Positions 36,401 through 45,400 of a stretch of 64,000 bases of DNA are shown piece by piece (the first letter of the stretch is position 1; each line of letters begins with the position of its first letter). The DNA is from Micropterix aruncella (Eukaryota > Arthropoda > Insecta > Lepidoptera > Micropterigidae): NCBI GenBank assembly GCA_944548615.1, contig OX155963.1, forward strand, positions 30,469,985 through 30,533,984, written 5' to 3'. Both the position numbers and the translations under genes were made by a program. The notes under the pieces were generated by a model, which saw only the letters and a program-made list of their open reading frames with translations, did not search any database and was not told where the DNA came from.

Positions 36401-39400
36401 GAATACAAACATTAGAGATTTAGGACTGCGAGAAGCACGACTGAATAATCGTACAATACAGAATTTATCCGCCTTTCTCACGCGTATCTAACAGGGGGTG
36501 GTTGCACTGTGATTTTGGTGTAAATTCAGTTCGTTGAGAGCGCGGTTTGTCGTGCCGCGCTCGTACCCGTTTTGGAACGTTACTGAGCATTGACTACAAT
36601 ACATCGTACCCGATTCGGGACGTTACTGTCTTGAGGGGTTAATATGAATGAATATGGATTCCAAATTTAGAATCAATACTTCAATAAGAATATACAACAG
36701 AGTCGGTTCAGAGAAGATTTACTAGAAACCTACCTTGACTCTAGAGAGACTAGAGTATGAGAATAGGCTGCATTTTTTAAACCCAACAACATTAGAGGAC
36801 CAATGTAAAGGAGGTGATATGATGGAAACACACAATACTCATAATGCAATAATAACAAAATTACTTCACAATGTGCCTCTGAAACAGGTTAGACATTATA
36901 CATTACCTGAGATGCTACCTAAATAAGCAGTGGTACTGCAGTCAGGTAGTAAAAATCCAAATTGAACTTGCTTGAGATAACTTCTTCAAGACGAACACTC
37001 TTCTCTGGAGCAGTAATCTACCAGTGCACCTCATAATATGCTACTTACTATCATTGATTATATAGCTTATTAGATTGCTCAAATGCATACTACGATTTGG
37101 CAGCTAGGATTTTACTTTAAAACGAAGCATGTAGATGGCACTCATAGTACCAAAAATTTATTAATATTCTCTTATGTTCAATATGGCGGATTCGTAGTAT
37201 AACAGTATGATGGCGCACTTTAGATGGGGCTCTAAATGCGCCTATACAGTATCCTTATCTCGAAATAAAATAATAATATAATAACAAAGGAATTTTAAAG
37301 TATTTATTCCATAAAATATTTCCTCTTATTATTTTAATATTATTTACATAAATATGTTTGTTTGTTTTTACTCTCTATTGTGAAATTTCCAAATGGATAG
37401 GTTTTTTTTCATACTGCAATCTCTCAAAAACAACCCTACTGTGAAGTGTTTATATGTATGTGTGCGTGTAACATATGTGTAAGTGTGAGCTTTGTATTTT
37501 GTAGCATTGCATTTGATAGACAGAATTGAAATGCAATTCCGTTATATTTATCCCAAGGGTATTTTTTTATATGTCAATTTTTTATTTAATTTACAGGTTT
37601 TAATGCGTAATAATTTTGCACTTTAATTTTCAGATAGACTAGTAGATGGCATTCTATTTCTCTGTATTATTTTTGTGACGTAATCAGCCTATATAAAAAG
37701 TGCAATAGGTGGCACTAATAATTGAATTATTGAAATAATTGGTTAACCCTTTGACGACCGCTCCTGAACCGCTGGGAAATTCGCGAATCCAAGACCGGAT
37801 TTATGTTCAGCGACCCCAAATTACTAAACAAAAGTGCCGCGAAAAAAAATGTTTTTCACCTGCAAGGGTGTGAAAAATCGCGGGACCTATATGTCCCAAT
37901 GGTCGTCAACGGTAAAAATGTATGCGACTTTTCTAACTTTGGCAGTACGCGAACGCATTCCATTACTCATTATTTTTAGGGTATTTATTCGCGCCAAAAC
38001 AACTAAATCCGTATAAAGATGGTTTTAATTCACTTAATCGATACAAAGACACTTCGAAATATGCTGCAATCTCTCTATGATGATATCATTATCATTCATT
38101 CGCATTATTCATCATCCGCGCCACTCGTAGCGAAGACGCAAACCGTTCCGCCAATAAGGAAACCACGCAGTGCATCCTCCTGAACGATGGAGGGCGCTTG
38201 GAGTAATTAGGAATTCCCCTTACGATGTGACAGAATGTCACTTTTGGTGAAAAAAAACAGTGGTTGACACGCGAGCATATCGAAGGAAGTGGAAAGTATT
38301 ATTATTTGGATTGTTTTCGAAGTTTCGTGAGTTTATTACCTTATTTTGTCGTGTTTTCGTAATTTTGTGAACGTTTCACTTTTGAAGGCGCACAATGCAG
38401 AGATCGCGCCGTTTCTACCTCACAAAGGAAGAAATCATTCAATTGATGAATGCCGAGGATAGCGATGATGATGAACGTGCACTCGAATTGGACAACGAAG
38501 ATATTCTATTTCTCGAGGAGGACGCTGCCGTCTTAGAGCCCAGAACCGAAATCGAAATCGAGGATGTAATTGCTGAGCTTGAAAAACCGTCGACTAGTGC
38601 TGGTGTTTGCGTAAAGCCGCCAACACCAGCGCAAGTTCCATGCGATCAGCCACCAACACCTGAGCTAGTAACTTTCAAGTGGAAAAAGCCTAAAGACGAT
38701 TACACTCTACCAACGTTCACCGATCCAGTTTTTGATTACGGGAAAGTTTTATTGCCAGTTACGACACCCGACAGCGATGTGCCGAGTATTTACCAAGTGT
38801 TCAGTGCAGTTTCCAACTTTGATACGATGCTCAAATTGGTCAAGCAACAGTCGCAAATATACGCTGAGCAAAAAGGCATTGTTTTCTCGATTTCATTGGC
38901 AGAATTGAGGGCGTATTTCGGCATTATTTTGTGCATGACAAATTCACCGTCTGCCAGACACTAGACTTTACTGGTCAACGTTGCCCATTTACTCGGTGCC
39001 AATCATTTCGAATGTAATGAGCCGAAAAAGATTCGAAGAAATCCGATCTTGTTTACATTTTGCCAACAATATTGAACAGCCATCCCGAGATGATCCATCT
39101 TACGATCGAGCATTTAAAATTCGGCCAATAATCATACATATGAACAAAGCATTCGCGGATGCGTTGAGCGAGAGCAAGTGCCAGGCCATCGATGAGCATA
39201 TGGTCAAATTCAAAGGGCATAACATCATGAAGCAGTATATGAAGGATAAACCGATTTCATGGGATTTCAAATTGTGGTGCCGATGCGACTCGCAGACTGG
39301 TTACCTACACAAATTTGACATTTACACAGGTAAGAAAGAGCAGAAGGAAATCGGCATTGGCGAATCGATTGTTCTATATATGGCGGAAGGTCTCGATGGC

Positions 39401-42400
39401 ATGGGTATCGAATTGTATTTTGATAATTTTTTCAACAATCCAACATTGCTGTACAAGCTAAAAGAGAAAGACATAAGAGCCTGTGGCACTCTTCGCTCCA
39501 ACCGTAAACAAATGCCTAAATTTGATGCGGACAAGAAATTCAAACGTGGCGACTTCCACTGCCTGGTGGCTAATGGTGTGGCTGTGATGAAATGGATGGA
39601 TAATCGTGCTGTATTTTTGGGGTCTAACTTTCTACCTCCACTTGAATCGGTCAACGTAAAACGACGCCAAGCTGGCTCTGCCGCAAAAATCGATGTCAAA
39701 TGTCCAGGTGCGATCAAACACTACAACAAAGGAATGGGAGGAGTGGATCTCATGGATCAGAAAAAGGTTGGTCAATGGTAATTCTTCCCCGAAAATGAAA
39801 TTGTTTTTGATTTCGTTACCTACTTTTTTTTCAGTCTTACTACGAACACGATCGGAAATCAAAGACTAAATTCTACCTGCGCCTTTTCTACGATCTCTTT
39901 GATTTGAGTGTGCATAATGCTTACATTGTTTACAACAAAATTTCTACTTCGAATAATGATCCATTTTCTATGTCTGCATTGGAATTCCGCGCGCAGCTGG
40001 CTACTCAATTGATCGATTCGTTCACCAACCGCAAGAGACTATCATTAGAAGCTGTAAGAGAGGGACCTAAGAGATTCAAAGTTGCGGAGACCGTTACTCT
40101 CTCTGGTCATTATCTCCGCAAAAATGAAACGGGACGTAAGAGATGTGTTGTCTGCTCCAAACAAGGCAAAGACCGCCGAACAAATGCTATGTGTGCCTTT
40201 TGCAAAAAACCATTTTGCTTCACCAATGATCGAAATTGCTTCGAAATTTATCACAAGAAATGAAAATTTAATGTAACGATCAAAAATGTAAACAAGTTTG
40301 TTTTTTTTTCCAAATAAATATTCTAATAAAGAAAATTACAAATGTCATTGATTTTTACCTTTGACGACCATTGGGACATATAGGTCCCGTCAGATTGGGT
40401 GGTCGTGTGGGTGGTCGAAGTGGACTATCTTTTCTTTTATGTTTTTGTTATGAAGAGGAAGGCTGCCCGCAACTTCTCCTCAATTTCTGGACCTATAAGT
40501 CCACCCACCCCCAAAATATTGTAGCAAGAAAAAGGGGGAGAAAAATTCCAAATTTTTCGACTTCGAGGTGGTGTGGGAGGCAAAGGGATGAATCTACCCT
40601 TGAAAACGAAGTACTTTCTGAAGGACACATTCATACCCTATTGAATGATACCTAGCTGAGGAAAATCGATTTCATAGTTTTTCCAGGAAAAAATCGAAGG
40701 TAAAAGGGTCACCGGTGTCCCATTGGTCGTCAAAGGGTTAAATCAGTTATTTATAAACAAACATTTACTATCAGTATTATTATGGATGGCCAAATAAATT
40801 GATATTAGTTTCGCCGTCACTGCTATCAGCACCACCTGCATTTTGCCTGCACAGATGGGTTGGGAAAATGTACTGTGGAGTTAAGCAATCTGATACCATA
40901 TATTGTCAATAGTATTATCCACGCTCTTCTATGCGATGAAAGGCTTGACCCACGCACTTTGTGAGAAAGAAACTGGGCCTAAAAAAAATATAGGAGGAGT
41001 AGTGCTATCAAAAATAGATAGCTCCAATACTTCGGATACGTAATGTGGGGCTCAAAATGCAGAATATTTCAAATAGTAATGCAAGGGAGAATTATGGGTT
41101 GCCGAGGACCGGTCACCGACGACTCTGTTGCAAGGACTGCTCGCTGTAATCTGAGAGAAAAGAGGCGTGCAAGATGTTTATAATAGACTAGATGACCCGG
41201 TGAACTTCGTACCGCCTAAAATTCATTTGATTGTAACTCTTCATAAGCGTTTATTGATCCTAATCAACCTTCCAAATCCAATTGCATGAAATCTATAATA
41301 TGGCCAAATCATGTACGGTTTGAGTTTCGTTTGGTGATTAAATGAAAGTCGTTTGTAATTAAAATAAATTCATTGTGTATAATTTACATGATGAAATATA
41401 AATGCTTTTTCGACTTTTCCGACTTTTTTGACTTTACTCTTCTGACTTTTTCGACTCTTTCGACTTTTTGATGGCGCAGCTGTCAAACAATAGGATCGCC
41501 GCCAACGCCATCTATTGAAAGTAGTGGCCCATTGCCCAAAATGACCAATTTCGATTTTTTCGATTTTCAGTTGTTTCTTTTAATTTTTCCTAAATATTTT
41601 TTTTTTGTAAACTACCCCTGAATCAAGGCAAACAAAACAAAAAAATTATAATTCAAATCGGTCTAGTCATTTTCGAGATCTTGCGAGACTAACGCACGGC
41701 GATTCATTTTTATATATAAGAAGATGACGTTACTATTTATTTATATAGGTTACGTGTGTATAATTCCATCTGTATAGTCAAATGCAACATATCATTGAGA
41801 AGGATTCCCGGCTGGGTTCCCATTTTCCACTGGGATAAAATTAACAGAATGGCATTTGAATTCTGTTAATTGAATGCAATAACAAGACATACACTAGCAC
41901 ACATTTTACATGCACACATATAGGGTTTAGTAGGTTGGTTGGAAGAGTGAAGAGATTGTCCTAAGAGATTGTCGTATCACTTCATAGTAGGGTTGGTTGG
42001 AAGAGATTGTCGTATGATGATATACCCGCCCATTGTGAAATTTCACAATAAAGAGTAGAAACAAAAAAACAAACAAACATTGTATATTGTGTGTGGATGT
42101 AGCCAATCCATATTTTTGCAAGCAAACGCTTAAATTTCTGAATGTTACAGATTCCTCACTGGAGACACCATGTGCTGTTTCGACTGTGAGCTGATGCCGA
42201 GACTACAGCACATCCGTGTGGCCGCCAAATACTTTGTGGATTTTGAAATTCCGGTAAGAGAAGATGTTAACAGTGTCTTAAAAAATCATTAAGTACAATC
42301 GTCCATGTACTCAAGTCATTAGGGTTGGCACCCTTTCGGATTTCTGGGATTTTCCCAGAATTTATTCAAGGGGAATACTGCCATCCTAAATGAAAACACA

Positions 42401-45400
42401 GTATCTTGAAAAAAGACGTTTTGAGAAAAACGCGGTCAAAGTTCAGTTGTTAAATATTTGTTTTCATGAACAAAGTAATCAATATAGATTATTTCTTTTA
42501 ATCTTTAATGTTAAAAAATAGTTAGAACTTCAATTCTGCATAAAAATATATATTAAATTATAATTGTTTAATTAATTAAATTAGATATTGTGTTTCAAAT
42601 TAGGAAAATAATTTGATAAATTTTATATTTTTAAGCTATAACACCGTAACTGAGTGGTTACTGTAAATTTTACCCATTACTGTGTTCTAACCATGTAAAA
42701 TAAATATATATTTTTTAAATAAATAAAAAACTGCAGGCACTGTAGCGCGAAGTTCCTCTTCAGCTTCCACTCTGAAGACGGTCTTAAATTCGTCGCCCAC
42801 CTTAGCAATTCTTTAATTTTGCTGGATCGTTGCTACGCGACCGTGGCGGCACTTTCCGGTCTGCTGTGTCTCTCTTCCGTACATTAAAACCAAGAACTTT
42901 TCTTTTCAAAGGTTTATTCTAAAACTGCGAGCGTACGCCGGTAAAACGCCGCCAAATGCAATGTACCTAACACGTGCCCTTCGCTCGGGCCTTCAAAATG
43001 CAGACTGAAAATATTTTACAGAGCGCCTTCCGCGGCGACCGCGTCTATAGAGACGCTCTGTATTACATTGTACATATCGTACGCTATCCTACATTTTTTT
43101 AGCATATCGCAAATCTAATTTTAACAATATAACCATATTCTAACTTAATTAACGCTCGTGAAATAAACATACGGTTTATTTCCTCTTATTAATCTACTCA
43201 GCGTTTACATACATACGCTAAATAAACAATTACACAATTACATAATACGGATGATCGCCAGCATCTCATGCCAACACACATCCCTGCATAGGCATGCAAC
43301 AGCCGTGTAATCCGATATTATGAGGGGTGCCGAAATTCGTAGAACTGCCCTCGCCCCAGTAGCCATCGCATATCTTTATTCGGTGGTACAGGCACCTTAA
43401 ACACAGTAACTGGAGATACTGTGATTAATTCAAGTATTAATAAATTTACTTAACAAAATTTTACGTAAAACCACAGTATCTGAATATTTCTTTAATGCTT
43501 ATAAGTGTTAAAAAAGATCACAGTAAATAATAGGTTACTTTATTTTAACTTAAAAAATTATACAAACTGTGTTTTTTATTTTAAAAAATCTGATTTTTTA
43601 AATAATAATGTGTTTTTATCTAAGGTATCTCGGTAACTATCCATCGACAGACAAACCGAAAAATTTGCCATATAGTACTCCAACTCGTGACTCGTGACTC
43701 CAACTTGTATAAACACAGTAAATGAAGTTACTGTGTTTTCATTTACGACGGCAGAATAGTTGTCTCGAGGTATCGTCTTTCAAAAAAAGGCCTGTGGCGA
43801 CAAATCTAATAACCTGGGTGGCCAGTGGATGTAGCCAAACCTGGGATATTACTTTTCTGAGGAATAATGCTTTCACAACATTTCGTCATAATCAATTTAA
43901 TAAATTTTAGGTCTATCCATTATTGTTTTAAATGATTTTACAGAAATTATTTTTAAAAAAACAATCGTTTGCAATTTTATATTACGAGGGTGATCTGAAA
44001 AGTTTCCGACCCAACAAGACATTTTTTCTTGATTTTTTAAAAATATTTTTCTACATAGTCTCCTTGTAGGGCTACAAACTTCTCCCAGCGATGCTCTTAT
44101 CTTTTCAGCCCGTCCAAGTAGTACTAAGCGTCTTTCTCTGCAAAATAATTGTTTACGAATAATTGTTTACGATGGCCTCCTCGTTTGATAAAAATCTCTG
44201 TTCTCCGAGTGCAACTTTTAGCTTAGGGAACAGAAAAAGTCGCTAGATCTGGTGAGTAAGGAGGGTGGTCCAGCAGTTCAAACTGGCAAAATGGCAACTG
44301 CTGAGGTGTGACACGGTGTATTGTTTTGGTGAAACAAATTTTTTTTTCTGCAAATGTGGGCGTTTTTTCACAATTTCTACCTTCAGCTTGTCAAGTAATC
44401 ATGCATAGTATGCTTCTGTTATGGTTTTTCCTTTTTAAAGATAATTGATTGAGATAACTCCATGACTATCCCAAAAAACAGTCATCAAAACAGTTTTTGC
44501 ATTTCTTAGAGCTGAATCCCCCTTTGCATTCCACTGTTTTGACTGTATTTTTGTTTCTTGGTGTAATGGTGTATCCAAGTTTCATCTACAGTAATTAATC
44601 GGCGCCAAAACTGATTTAATATGCCTGGACTGTGACAACAGAACGTTGGAAATGTTCATTTGAACACATTTTCAGTCCAACGTGAGCAAACGCGGCACCC
44701 AATGCGCGGACAGTATTCTCATGCCTAATTCTTCATGCAATATGTGTCAAACATGTTCTTTGGACATGTTCATAGCCTCTGCTATCTCTCTCACTGTCGT
44801 CTAGGATCATTTAGTGAACTTCCAGTTATCGTCAGTGGTTACAGTTTTTGGACATCCCGAACGTTCATTGTCTCCCAAGTTGGTATGGCCATGTTTAAAT
44901 TCACTCGCCCAAAATTTCACAGCAGATTCCCCCATACACGGTTTTGACCATGTCCAACTCGTATTTGATTTGCCTAGGCGTGTTGCCTTTCAAACACAAA
45001 TATTTAATGACAGCTCGATATTTGATTTTTTCCATTTTCACAAGAACACTCATATCGACGCACTCAAACAATTGTCAAACAACAACTGCGCATCACAAAA
45101 TGACTGCAATTTCGGCGAGTATCTTTTAAAAGATTCGCAAACACATCCCTAGCTATTGCTGACAAGTGCTGCCATCTTCATGTTCATGTCGGAAACTTTT
45201 CCGACTACCTTCGTATTTCAAATAGACTAGAATGATATATAGCATTCTGCAAAAAAAATATTCTTTCAAGAATATACAAAAAAAGACAAGTTTTCCTCCG
45301 TCGAGATACTGGCATATTTATATGATTCAAATCTTTACTTTTTTATCGGTTGAAATATACTTAAACTAAAGAAAAAGGGAATATTTTTTAGAAATCTTGT

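Larger units (their letters stand above)
37747..40737 (+). mobile_element. piggyBac-superfamily transposon, nearly intact (2991 bp)
   Basis: The terminal repeat is ccctttgacgacc at the left and ggtcgtcaaaggg at the right, flanked by TTAA on both sides. A second inverted pair lies inside: cgggacctatatgtcccaat then ggtcgtcaa at 37879-37909, and its reverse complement at 40362-40391. The element carries one transposase gene on the plus strand. Terminal plus subterminal inverted repeats are typical of active piggyBac elements. Confidence 0.9.
37052..40912 (+). mobile_element. Foldback repeat F, copy C, carrying nested insertions
   Basis: The left end reads cattgattatatagcttatt then agattgctcaaatgc. 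The right end reads gttaagcaatctgataccat then atattgtcaatag. A truncated SINE (37355-37562) and a complete piggyBac element (37743-40741) interrupt it. Without them it would be about 660 bp, like copies A and B. Confidence 0.75.
42376..43758. mobile_element. Non-autonomous DNA transposon with iterated ends, split by a solo LTR
   Basis: The left end ctgccatcctaaatgaaaac then acagtatctt matches the reverse complement of the right end, ctgccgtcgtaaatgaaaac then acagtaactt. The motif acacagta recurs at 42397, 43398, 43466 and 43713, often as inverted pairs. Removing the LTR leaves about 730 bp. The target duplication was not resolved. Confidence 0.65.

Noticed and set aside
39322..39862. Antisense ORFs within the piggyBac transposase
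   Set aside because: They overlap the sense coding sequence, which has clear catalytic motifs.
37747..40737. Domesticated piggyBac host gene
   Set aside because: Perfect terminal repeats with TTAA on both sides and a frameshift point to a transposon copy rather than a conserved host gene.
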